From Candidatus Aenigmatarchaeota archaeon (lineage in GTDB: Archaea; Aenigmatarchaeota; Aenigmatarchaeia; QMZP01; JAUXAV01): 23,162 nucleotides of DNA. Shown piece after piece: positions 1 through 5,202 of this stretch; position 1 is the first letter of the stretch, and every line of letters starts with the position of its first letter. The position numbers and the translations under genes were made by a program. The stretch lies in NCBI GenBank assembly GCA_030619735.1, contig JAUXAV010000005.1:1-23162 (forward strand), given 5' to 3'. The notes beneath the pieces are model-generated. The model did not search any database and was not told the origin of the DNA. It worked only from the letters and a program-made list of their open reading frames with translations.

Positions 1-225
1 ATAATCAGGGTCCTGGTCATGCCAGGGCATCTGGAATGCGATGCAAAGCCCATCCTGAAATGGATAAGGGATAATCTTGGGCCAGAGACCAGGGTCAATA
101 TCCTTGCCCAATATAGACCATGTTGGAAAGCGGAGAAATACAAGGAGATAAACAGGCCTTTAAGCCCGGAAGAATACGAGGAAATAATGGCCTATGCCAG
201 AAGCCTGGACCTGAAAAACCTTTAA
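1..225 (+). CDS. Radical SAM protein, PflX/PflA-like (3' end only)
   Basis: The reading frame is open from the first base, so the gene starts outside the window and only its last 74 residues are visible. The C-terminal pattern (LVMPGHLEC near residue 6, VNILAQYRP near residue 35, then EINRPLSPEEYEE) matches the end of radical SAM proteins annotated as putative pyruvate formate-lyase activating enzymes (PflX type). In that family the CxxxCxxC iron-sulfur motif is N-terminal and so is not visible here. The true substrate of these anaerobe-associated proteins is mostly unknown. The stop codon overlaps the probable TATA box of the next gene. Family assignment rests on the tail alone. Confidence 0.7.
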   Translation: MIRVLVMPGHLECDAKPILKWIRDNLGPETRVNILAQYRPCWKAEKYKEINRPLSPEEYEEIMAYARSLDLKNL

Positions 226-227
226 TA
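219..227 (+). promoter_or_regulatory. TATA box for the M20 peptidase gene
   Basis: CCTTTAATA, centred about 24 bp before the ATG at 247 and overlapping the upstream stop codon. There is no Shine-Dalgarno sequence before that ATG. The spacing implies a leaderless transcript. Confidence 0.4.
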
Positions 228-246
228 CCCGGGACAAATAATTAGT

Positions 247-1431
247 ATGGATTTCCTCACTTATCTGGACAAACACGAGAAGGACCTGGTGAAATTCGCC
301 CAGGCCCTGGTAAGGATAAATTCTGTTAATGGGAACGAGATAGAAGTCGCAAGGATTATCCAGAGGAAGCTCAAGAAATACGGTATTAATTCAAAACTCC
401 TGGGTAAGGGCGAAAGAAAAAATCTTATCGCCCAGATTGGCCGAGGAAGAAAGTCCCTGATTCTTAATGGCCATATAGACACCGTCCCCTTGGGAGACCC
501 TAAGAAATGGAGATTCCCCCCTCTTTCCGCCCGAATCCATAAGGGAAGGATGTACGGAAGGGGGGCATGCGATATGAAGGGTGGTGTGGCTTCCCTGGTC
601 TTTGCCCTCATAGCCCTTAAAGAATGTAAAGCCAATCTTGAGGGAAGGCTGATGCTGGTCCTGACCTGGGGGGAAGAGACAGGCCTCTTTGGAATAAAGG
701 AACTACTCAAGAAGGGTTTGAAAGGGGATGCAGCCATTATAGCCGAGCCTATGTCCTCTATAAAGAATATAGAGATAGGGGCCCGGGGCGTTTTGAGACT
801 GGATCTGGAGACCAGGGGCAAATCCGCCCATTCCGGGAGCCTCAGCCAGAAGGGGGTAAATGCTGTGACAAAGATGGCGAAGCTGCTCCTGGAGCTGGAG
901 AATCTGAAGCCCAGGTATAAAAAGCATAAACTCTTCCCTCCGCCCAGGATTTCCCCAGGAACCATTATAGAGGCAGGAGAGGCAATAAACATAATCCCTG
1001 ATAAATGCAAAGCCCAGATGGACTGCAGGCTGAGCTATGGTCAGACAGACAGGAGCCTGCTCCAAGATATTCAAAAGGTGATAAACAGGATAAAGAGGCA
1101 GGATAAGGAATTCAGGGTGAGGGTCAGAAAATCCTGCTACATCCCACCAACCATAATAGACAAAAAGGAGGATATAGTTAAGGTTTCAAGGAAGGCTGTG
1201 AAGGAAATCCTGGGGTCCAGGTCAGAACTTGAGGTAAGCGGCGGCGTAACAGACGGCGCCCCTATGGTGGAAAAAGGTATTCCTGCAGTAGTATTCGGGC
1301 CTTCTGGAAACAATATCCATTCGGAGAACGAATATGTGGAGGTCAGGAGCCTTGCAAAAATGGCAAAGGCCTATGCCCTGGCAGCAAGGGAATTCCTCAA
1401 AGGAGAGTATAGGTATGATAGACGAGCTTAA
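247..1431 (+). CDS. M20 family metallopeptidase/deacylase (ArgE/DapE/ACY1 type)
   Basis: This 394-residue protein has the full di-zinc site of the M20 family: H76 and D78 in NGHIDTVP, D109 in GACDMKGG, the catalytic E143-E144 pair in WGEETG, E167 in AEP, and H358 near the C-terminus. H195 in KSAHSG lies in the central lid/dimerisation domain. The family hydrolyses amide bonds of N-acyl amino acids or small peptides (acetylornithine, succinyl-diaminopimelate, acetyl-lysine, carnosine-like substrates), and sequence alone does not fix the substrate. Length is normal. The gene overlaps the following aminotransferase by 17 nt, so the two are probably co-translated. A deacylase plus a PLP aminotransferase would suit amino-acid biosynthesis or salvage, but no argininosuccinate or lysine-pathway gene is nearby to decide. 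Confidence 0.88.
   Translation: MDFLTYLDKHEKDLVKFAQALVRINSVNGNEIEVARIIQRKLKKYGINSKLLGKGERKNLIAQIGRGRKSLILNGHIDTVPLGDPKKWRFPPLSARIHKGRMYGRGACDMKGGVASLVFALIALKECKANLEGRLMLVLTWGEETGLFGIKELLKKGLKGDAAIIAEPMSSIKNIEIGARGVLRLDLETRGKSAHSGSLSQKGVNAVTKMAKLLLELENLKPRYKKHKLFPPPRISPGTIIEAGEAINIIPDKCKAQMDCRLSYGQTDRSLLQDIQKVINRIKRQDKEFRVRVRKSCYIPPTIIDKKEDIVKVSRKAVKEILGSRSELEVSGGVTDGAPMVEKGIPAVVFGPSGNNIHSENEYVEVRSLAKMAKAYALAAREFLKGEYRYDRRA
1402..1405 (+). promoter_or_regulatory. Ribosome binding site deciding the aminotransferase start
   Basis: GGAG inside the end of the upstream gene, 9 nt before the ATG at 1415. It selects this ATG over an in-frame ATG at 1334. Confidence 0.65.
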
Positions 1432-2479
1432 ATCCCCTTCCGCCTTCATTGGTGTTGAGGGCAGGGACATAATAAGCTTTGGCTCGGGCCAGCCGGACCT
1501 GCCCCCTCCCAAGGAGGTCTATGAGATACTGCCCTCGTACAAGGCGTTCAAGTACGGGCTCATACAGGGGCAAATTAATCTGAGGGAGGCTTTAGCCAGG
1601 GAATACCCCAGCTCCGCTGCGGAGAGCTTTGTAATCACTAACGGCGCATCAGAGGCCCTGGACCTGACCTTGAGGGTTCTGGCCGGGATAGGAGAGAAGG
1701 GCGGGAAGGTCCTGCTCCCCAGGCCCTATTATTATTCCTATCCCTTCAGCGTGAAGTTTGCAGGGATGGAGCCGGTCTATACAGACCTGGTGGAGGGCAG
1801 GATTGACTTCCAGGACTTTGATCAGAAAGTCAGGGACTGCAAGGCTGTGATAATAAACTCGCCCTCAAACCCCACCGGAAGGGTTGAATCCATGGAGACC
1901 CTGAAGAAGATAGAGAAACTAACCAATGATTTGGGTGTGTATGTGATATCGGACGAGGTCTATAAGGACCTGATTTATGTAAGGGAGAACTACCTGATAA
2001 AGGGGCCCCATGTGGTGACAATAAACTCCTTCTCCAAGACTTATGCCATGTGCGGGTTCAGGATAGGCTATCTCTGGTCCCTGGACCAGGAGCTTGTGAA
2101 CAAGGTCATAGAGATGAAGACTCATACCAGCATGAACACCAATATACTGGGCCAGGAGATGGCATACCAGGCCACCAGGGCCCCGAAGAGCTTCATTGAG
2201 AAACAGCTGAAAATCTGGAAGGGGAGGAGGGATTTGATATGCGAGGGTCTGCTGAATCTGGGCCTGGACCTCTGGAAGCCTGAGGGAGCCTTCTATGTCC
2301 TGCCAAAGGTGAAGAATCCCCGAAAAACCGTTTCTGAGCTTTTCAGGAAGCACAGGGTGATAACATACCTGGGTGGCTGGTTCGGGGCCCCGGACAGGAT
2401 AAGGCTCAGCTATGCCCTGGACAGGGAAAAGATAGAGGAAGGCCTGAAAAGGATTGGGGAATACCTGAAAAAATCGTAA
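1415..2479 (+). CDS. Pyridoxal-phosphate aminotransferase, class I/II
   Basis: This 354-residue fold-type I aminotransferase shows the expected landmarks: NGAS (76-79) for phosphate contact, SNPTG with N152, SDEVY with D180 and Y183, the Schiff-base lysine K208 in SFSKTYAMCGFRIGY, and R330 near the C-terminus, where the family binds the substrate carboxylate. It transfers an amino group between an amino acid and a 2-oxo acid. The specificity (aspartate, alanine, aromatic or other) cannot be read from the motifs. The start at 1415 is chosen because it has a GGAG ribosome site and gives a family-like N-terminus. Starting at 1334 would add 27 residues that only reflect the overlapping upstream gene. 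It ends one base before the stop of the convergent S8e gene. Confidence 0.88.
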   Translation: MIDELKSPSAFIGVEGRDIISFGSGQPDLPPPKEVYEILPSYKAFKYGLIQGQINLREALAREYPSSAAESFVITNGASEALDLTLRVLAGIGEKGGKVLLPRPYYYSYPFSVKFAGMEPVYTDLVEGRIDFQDFDQKVRDCKAVIINSPSNPTGRVESMETLKKIEKLTNDLGVYVISDEVYKDLIYVRENYLIKGPHVVTINSFSKTYAMCGFRIGYLWSLDQELVNKVIEMKTHTSMNTNILGQEMAYQATRAPKSFIEKQLKIWKGRRDLICEGLLNLGLDLWKPEGAFYVLPKVKNPRKTVSELFRKHRVITYLGGWFGAPDRIRLSYALDREKIEEGLKRIGEYLKKS

Positions 2480-2480
2480 T

Positions 2481-2870
2481 CTATTTCTTTTCCTCAATCA
2501 GCACGGCATTAACGGTTCCTGACTGCCCCGGCCTGCTCATGACCCTGGCAAGGCCTAATTCGGTCTTTATGACAGCGCCCTTTGTTATCACGTTCCTCCT
2601 GACATAATGGGGGTTTGCAGGGTTTTCCTCCACGGACAGTATCTTGGATACCTGGATTTTCCCTGTTTTGGAATTGGCGACATTGGCCTTTTCCGTGGAC
2701 ATGAGCCTTGTTTTCCTGGCTCCGCCCAGGGCCCTGTCCTGCTTCTTCTTCACCTTGCCTATTCTGATTTCTAAAAATTCCGAGCCCCGGTCCATCTTTC
2801 TCTTCTTCCTGAGCCTCCTGAGCCTGCCGCTCGTGGGCTTCCTCTTTGAACGCAGATGCCACATGACCAT
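2481..2870 (-). CDS. rps8e: 30S ribosomal protein S8e
   Basis: This 129-residue basic protein carries the archaeal/eukaryotic S8e signature: MWHLRSKRKPTSGRLRR at the N-terminus, then a conserved GGARKTRL stretch and a C-terminal beta region with NPANPHYVRRNVITKGAVI. It is a small-subunit ribosomal protein absent from bacteria, and its length is typical of archaea. The ATG at 2870 is preceded by AAGGTG with 9 nt spacing. A GTG at 2882 would place the start on top of that ribosome site and add four residues. It is transcribed divergently from the LSm-L37e genes across a short AT-rich promoter region, keeping translation and RNA-binding genes together. Confidence 0.95.
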   Translation of the reverse strand: MVMWHLRSKRKPTSGRLRRLRKKRKMDRGSEFLEIRIGKVKKKQDRALGGARKTRLMSTEKANVANSKTGKIQVSKILSVEENPANPHYVRRNVITKGAVIKTELGLARVMSRPGQSGTVNAVLIEEKK

Positions 2871-2903
2871 ACTAACCAACACCTTGTAATGTATAGCTGA
2901 TGA

Positions 2904-2919
2904 TATATTTATATATCTT
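2904..2919. promoter_or_regulatory. AT-rich divergent promoter between S8e and LSm
   Basis: The alternating ATATATTTATATATCT stretch can supply TATA boxes on both strands. The LSm gene begins at 2959 and has a GAGGT ribosome site at 2948-2952. The S8e gene begins at 2870. The exact boxes cannot be assigned by eye. Confidence 0.55.
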
Positions 2920-2958
2920 TGCTATAATAAGAACTACTTAAATTGTTGAGGTACTGTT

Positions 2959-3177
2959 ATGCAAAGACCATTGGACGTTCTTGGCTCCTCAGAAGGGAAA
3001 CGGATAATAATAAAGCTGAAGTCCGGAGAGGAAATCACAGGAATCCTAAAAGCCTTTGACTCCCATATAAACGTATGGCTCGACGAGGCAGACAGCAAGG
3101 ACAGCGAAAAGGAAGTCAAGCTCGGAAGGGTCCTGGTGAGAGGGGACAATATAATCTTTGTCTCGCCTGCCCAGTAA
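2959..3177 (+). CDS. Sm-like archaeal RNA-binding protein (LSm)
   Basis: This 72-residue single-domain protein has the Sm fold pattern. The Sm1 motif covers roughly residues 14-44 (IIIKLKSGEEITGILKAFDSHINVWLDEA) and the Sm2 motif is near the end (GRVLVRGDNIIFVSP), with the RG pair typical of the RNA-binding loop. Archaeal LSm proteins form heptameric rings that bind U-rich RNA and act in RNA metabolism. The GAGGT ribosome site lies 6 nt before the start. The LSm-L37e gene order with 26 nt between them is widespread in archaea and supports co-transcription. Confidence 0.95.
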   Translation: MQRPLDVLGSSEGKRIIIKLKSGEEITGILKAFDSHINVWLDEADSKDSEKEVKLGRVLVRGDNIIFVSPAQ

Positions 3178-3190
3178 AGAACCATTGTCA

Positions 3191-3200
3191 AGGAAGTGAT
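3191..3200 (+). promoter_or_regulatory. Extended Shine-Dalgarno of L37e
   Basis: AGGAAGTGAT matches the ideal archaeal AGGAGGTGAT with one mismatch and lies 3 nt before the ATG at 3204. A very similar string (AGAAGTGATTTGAATG) recurs at the end of the L37e gene before the next possible start. Confidence 0.6.
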
Positions 3201-3203
3201 TGA

Positions 3204-3398
3204 ATGTCAAAGGGAACACCCAGCTTTGGTAAGAGAGGTAAGAGGAAATCCCATATAACCTGCCGCAGGTGCGGGAAGCACTCATACTCAGTTAACAAGA
3301 AGTTCTGCACATCCTGCGGCTTCGGAAAGGGCAGCAGGCTCAAGACATTCGCCTGGCAGTGGAAGAGGGTTTTGGGCAAGAGGAATAGGAAGAAGTGA
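3204..3398 (+). CDS. rpl37e: 50S ribosomal protein L37e
   Basis: This 64-residue, highly basic zinc-ribbon protein has metal ligands C20, C23, C35 and C38 in the pattern CxxC-x11-CxxC. The flanking SKGTPSFGKR and GKGSRLKTFAWQWKR are characteristic of L37e. It is a large-subunit ribosomal protein specific to archaea and eukaryotes. It follows LSm by 26 nt and has its own strong ribosome site. Length is standard. Confidence 0.95.
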   Translation: MSKGTPSFGKRGKRKSHITCRRCGKHSYSVNKKFCTSCGFGKGSRLKTFAWQWKRVLGKRNRKK

Positions 3399-3403
3399 TT
3401 TGA

Positions 3404-3583
3404 ATGTTATATAATAAAAAGCCATGCGGGGAATCGTATTTAGGGTCGGTGTCCTGCCCCTGCAGCGTAAGTTACGGGCCAAAGGAATCAAGTATCTATA
3501 TGGAATCATTTGGTTCCGGGTATGCTTCTGCGAATTTATCAGGCCCTCAAACCCTTCCTGATATGAGAAAATTCCAGTTATGA
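3404..3583 (+). CDS. Possible 59-residue small protein after L37e, unrecognised
   Basis: An open frame starts 5 nt after the L37e stop, behind the Shine-Dalgarno-like AGTGAT at 3394-3399, which includes that stop. The predicted protein begins MLYNKKPCGESYLGS, has three cysteines (C8, C18, C20), is rich in Ser, Tyr and Gly, and ends MRKFQL. No membrane segment or known domain is recognised. The stop overlaps the stop of the convergent methyltransferase gene by 6 nt. For it: position, ribosome site and an otherwise unexplained 179-nt gap. Against it: codon use is unlike neighbours (TCG, AGT and TTA are common), and the region holds a 7-bp inverted repeat (GGAATCA 3484-3490 with TGGTTCC 3510-3516) that could instead belong to an untranslated RNA. 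It may be a real small gene or only 3' UTR. Confidence 0.4.
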   Translation: MLYNKKPCGESYLGSVSCPCSVSYGPKESSIYMESFGSGYASANLSGPQTLPDMRKFQL

Positions 3584-4324
3584 CTTCTTCCAGCGGAAGA
3601 TGGAAAGCCGCATCCTGAAGCCTGTCCTGTCCCTGGCCAGAAGGTAGGTTGCCAGCTCATAGCCAAAGAAGGGGGCGCACAGGTTCTCAATATTCCTTTT
3701 CGAGCCAAAGTCATTCACTATATTTATGACCCTGTATTTGAAGCCCTTTGAAGCAAGCCATTTGTGCAGGTCATACATGAACCTGTTCATTTTGGAGTAA
3801 AACTCCGGCTTCTGGAGCTTCTTCTTAATCCTCTGGAATTCCCCGCTGGGATGGGCCTCAAGCAGTATGATTTCTCCCCCCTTCTTTAGCACCCTCTTGG
3901 CCTCCTTCAAATCCCTCTCCCAGTTGCCTGAATGTGCAGGGAAGGACAAGCATGAGAAGACTATATCCACAGATTCCCTGGGCAGGGGTATCCTCCCGTA
4001 GCCGGATTCCAGGACCCTGATGTTCCTGATTTTCCTGGACCTTATCTTTTTCCTTAGGACCCTGAGCAGTGGCCTGGATTTATCCAGGGCATATGCCAGT
4101 CTTGCCTTTCTTGCCAGTAAGAGTGAAACATTCCCGGTCCCGCAGCCCAGGTCAAGCACTACCTTACCCTTGTCCAGATGCTTTAGAATGGCTTTGGGTA
4201 TTTTATTCTCGCGGTCTTCAGAGGCTCTCAGCTTATCATATATGTCATCCCTTTCATTATAGAACTTGGAAAAGCCTTTGATTGCCTCCTTCGGCAGCGT
4301 TGGCGGCCTCACCTTCTTTGTCAT
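3578..4324 (-). CDS. Class I SAM-dependent methyltransferase
   Basis: This 248-residue protein has a Rossmann methyltransferase core. Motif I is VVLDLGCGTGN (55-65), an acidic residue follows the second strand (ALDKS, D81), a motif IV-like segment is SVDIVFSCLSFP (118-129), and post-motif RVLKKGGEIILLEAHP covers 144-159. This is the Methyltransf_11/25 pattern, and the substrate cannot be predicted. The N-terminal helix region (FSKFYNERDDIYD) resembles small-molecule or tRNA-modifying methyltransferases, but that is weak evidence. The ATG at 4324 lacks a ribosome site and lies 24.5 bp from a TTATATAA box, so a leaderless start is likely. Its promoter is interleaved with that of the divergent tRNA-Lys gene. 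Confidence 0.8.
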   Translation of the reverse strand: MTKKVRPPTLPKEAIKGFSKFYNERDDIYDKLRASEDRENKIPKAILKHLDKGKVVLDLGCGTGNVSLLLARKARLAYALDKSRPLLRVLRKKIRSRKIRNIRVLESGYGRIPLPRESVDIVFSCLSFPAHSGNWERDLKEAKRVLKKGGEIILLEAHPSGEFQRIKKKLQKPEFYSKMNRFMYDLHKWLASKGFKYRVINIVNDFGSKRNIENLCAPFFGYELATYLLARDRTGFRMRLSIFRWKKS

Positions 4325-4334
4325 GTTAAATTAA

Positions 4335-4342
4335 TTTATATA
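4335..4342 (+). promoter_or_regulatory. TATA box of the tRNA-Lys gene
   Basis: TTTATATA is centred about 27 bp before the first base of the mature tRNA at 4366, the normal archaeal distance for a transcript starting at or just before the tRNA. Confidence 0.6.
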
Positions 4343-4344
4343 GG

Positions 4345-4352
4345 TTATATAA
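4345..4352 (-). promoter_or_regulatory. TATA box of the methyltransferase gene
   Basis: Palindromic TTATATAA is centred 24.5 bp from the ATG at 4324 on the minus strand. It lies 10 bp from the tRNA box, so the two promoters overlap head to head. Confidence 0.5.
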
Positions 4353-4397
4353 GTATTATTACAATGGGCCCATAGCTCAGCCTGGTTAGAGCACGAG

Positions 4398-4412
4398 AGA
4401 ATCTTTCGTGAA
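4398..4412 (+). other. tRNA-Lys intron 1, position 30/31, 15 nt
   Basis: A complete bulge-helix-bulge is visible. The outer helix is AGAG (4388-4391) with CTCT (4414-4417). The central 4-bp helix is CACG (4392-4395) with CGTG (4407-4410). The bulges are AGA (4396-4398) and AAA (4411-4413). Cutting after the second base of each bulge removes 4398-4412 and rebuilds the anticodon stem CGAGA. The inner helix is only two or three pairs with a tiny loop. Confidence 0.8.
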
Positions 4413-4419
4413 ACTCTTA

Positions 4420-4439
4420 AGGACCTGAGTTCAGGCGAT
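4420..4439 (+). other. tRNA-Lys intron 2, canonical position 37/38, 20 nt
   Basis: Removal restores the loop CTCTTAA next to the anticodon stem. The bulge-helix-bulge is imperfect. The outer helix is the anticodon stem. The central helix CTCT (4414-4417) with GGCG (4434-4437) has one U-C mismatch and one G-U pair. The bulges are TAA and ATA. A rival hairpin CCTG-AGTT-CAGG (4424-4435) lies inside. Because A4420 and A4440 are identical, 4421-4440 (38/39) would give the same product. Confidence 0.65.
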
Positions 4440-4455
4440 ATCTCGGTGTCGAGGG

Positions 4456-4486
4456 AGGGTACCAGGGAAACCTTGTGCCCCTCGAA
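4456..4486 (+). other. tRNA-Lys intron 3, position 53/54 in the T arm, 31 nt
   Basis: The central helix is CGAG (4450-4453) with CTCG (4481-4484). The bulges are GGA (4454-4456) and AAT (4485-4487). The inner helix is GGGTAC (4457-4462) with GTGCCC (4475-4480), capped by AGG-GAAA-CCT. Cutting after the second base of each bulge removes exactly 4456-4486 and joins GAGGG to TTCGAATCCCTC. The outer helix is weak. Confidence 0.8.
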
Positions 4487-4513
4487 TTCGAATCCCTCTG
4501 GGCCCATTCATGA

Positions 4514-4518
4514 TTTTT
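4514..4518 (+). terminator. T-tract after tRNA-Lys
   Basis: TTTTT begins 8 nt after the tRNA 3' end, as expected for an archaeal intrinsic terminator. It overlaps the stop codon of the convergent hydrolase gene. Confidence 0.45.
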
Positions 4519-5158
4519 ATTCAGCCTCTGGCATCTCCTTCAGAATAAACTTAATCCTCTGGTTTCCCATCTTCAGGACGGGCTCACCATGCCCGGGCAG
4601 AATCTTCTCAATCTTCAGCTTGCTGAGCTTCTCCAGGCTTTCATTAAGGGCCTGGGGGTCTCCTCCTGGCAAATCCGTCCTGCCCACCCCGTCGGAGAAG
4701 ACCGTGTCCCCGGAGAACAGGATTCTCTCCTTCCCGTCATAAAGGCATATGGAGCCGGGGCTGTGGCCCGGGGTATGTATTACCTTTAAACCATTCTCCA
4801 ATATGTCCCCGTCATTCAGCTTCCTATCAACCCTCCTGGGCTTGAGCCTGCCGCCAAAGAAGCCTGCATTGCTCTTCTCCAGGTCCCCTGACTCTATTAT
4901 GGGCGCATCCTTCTCATGAACCAGTATCTTGGCATTGTAGAAGTATCCGTTCCCCCCTATATGGTCGAAATGGCCATGGGTGTTTATGACCTGCTTTATC
5001 TTGTCAAGGTCCGTGTTCTGCATCTTCAGGACGCTGTGCAGCCGCATGGAATTAAAGCCCGTGCCGGAATCAATAATGCTGTTGCCTCTAAGATAAATAT
5101 TGGAGTCAATATCAGAAAGCTGTATGAGAGTTATATCACCAATCTTTACCAGCCCCAT
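4517..5158 (-). CDS. Metallo-beta-lactamase fold hydrolase (glyoxalase II-like)
   Basis: This 213-residue protein has the complete metal-binding signature of the superfamily: H61, H63, D65 and H66 in THGHFDHIGG, H132 in TPGHSPGS, D151 in FSGDTVF, and H190 in LPGHGEP. The compact size and GRTDLPGGDP segment resemble the glyoxalase II-like subfamily that hydrolyses thioesters or related small molecules. No RNase-type beta-CASP domain is present, so an RNA-processing role is unlikely. The start at 5158 has a G-rich ribosome-site candidate (GGGGGA at 5161-5166). It follows CysRS by 44 nt on the same strand and may be co-transcribed or use the AT-rich boxes in that gap. Confidence 0.88.
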   Translation of the reverse strand: MGLVKIGDITLIQLSDIDSNIYLRGNSIIDSGTGFNSMRLHSVLKMQNTDLDKIKQVINTHGHFDHIGGNGYFYNAKILVHEKDAPIIESGDLEKSNAGFFGGRLKPRRVDRKLNDGDILENGLKVIHTPGHSPGSICLYDGKERILFSGDTVFSDGVGRTDLPGGDPQALNESLEKLSKLKIEKILPGHGEPVLKMGNQRIKFILKEMPEAE

Positions 5159-5202
5159 TCTATCCCCCTGCTATATAATTGTCGCTAAATAATTTAAATG
5201 TA

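Larger units (their letters stand above)
4366..4506 (+). tRNA. tRNA-Lys(CTT) interrupted by three introns
   Basis: Removing three segments (15, 20 and 31 nt) leaves a perfect 75-nt class I tRNA. The acceptor stem is GGGCCCA/TGGGCCC, positions 8-9 are TA, and the D arm is GCTC-AGCCTGGTTA-GAGC. The anticodon stem is CGAGA/TCTCG with loop CTCTTAA (anticodon CTT at 4415-4418, with the loop interrupted at 37/38), the variable loop is GTGTC, the T arm is GAGGG-TTCGAAT-CCCTC, and the discriminator is A4506. Every stem pair is Watson-Crick. CCA is not encoded. Exons are 4366-4397, 4413-4419, 4440-4455 and 4487-4506. An upstream TATA box and a TTTTT run at 4514-4518 frame the gene. The anticodon loop and acceptor/T-arm sequences are typical of archaeal tRNA-Lys. 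A class II tRNA reading fails because no T stem can then be formed. Confidence 0.88.

Noticed and set aside
261..1010. 249-codon minus-strand frame opposite the M20 gene
   Set aside because: It is a shadow of a well-supported metallopeptidase, with no motif of its own.
1334..1414. Earlier in-frame start for the aminotransferase
   Set aside because: It lies deep inside the M20 gene and lacks a ribosome site, whereas the ATG at 1415 has GGAG at good spacing.
4392..4410. Hairpin CACGAGA/TTTCGTG as an alternative anticodon arm
   Set aside because: Its loop has no U at position 33 and gives no sensible anticodon. It is explained as the central helix of intron 1.
4446..4486. Long variable arm of a class II (Leu/Ser) tRNA
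   Set aside because: Reading it this way leaves no T stem before TTCGAAT. Treating 4456-4486 as an intron gives a perfect T arm and a proper splice junction.
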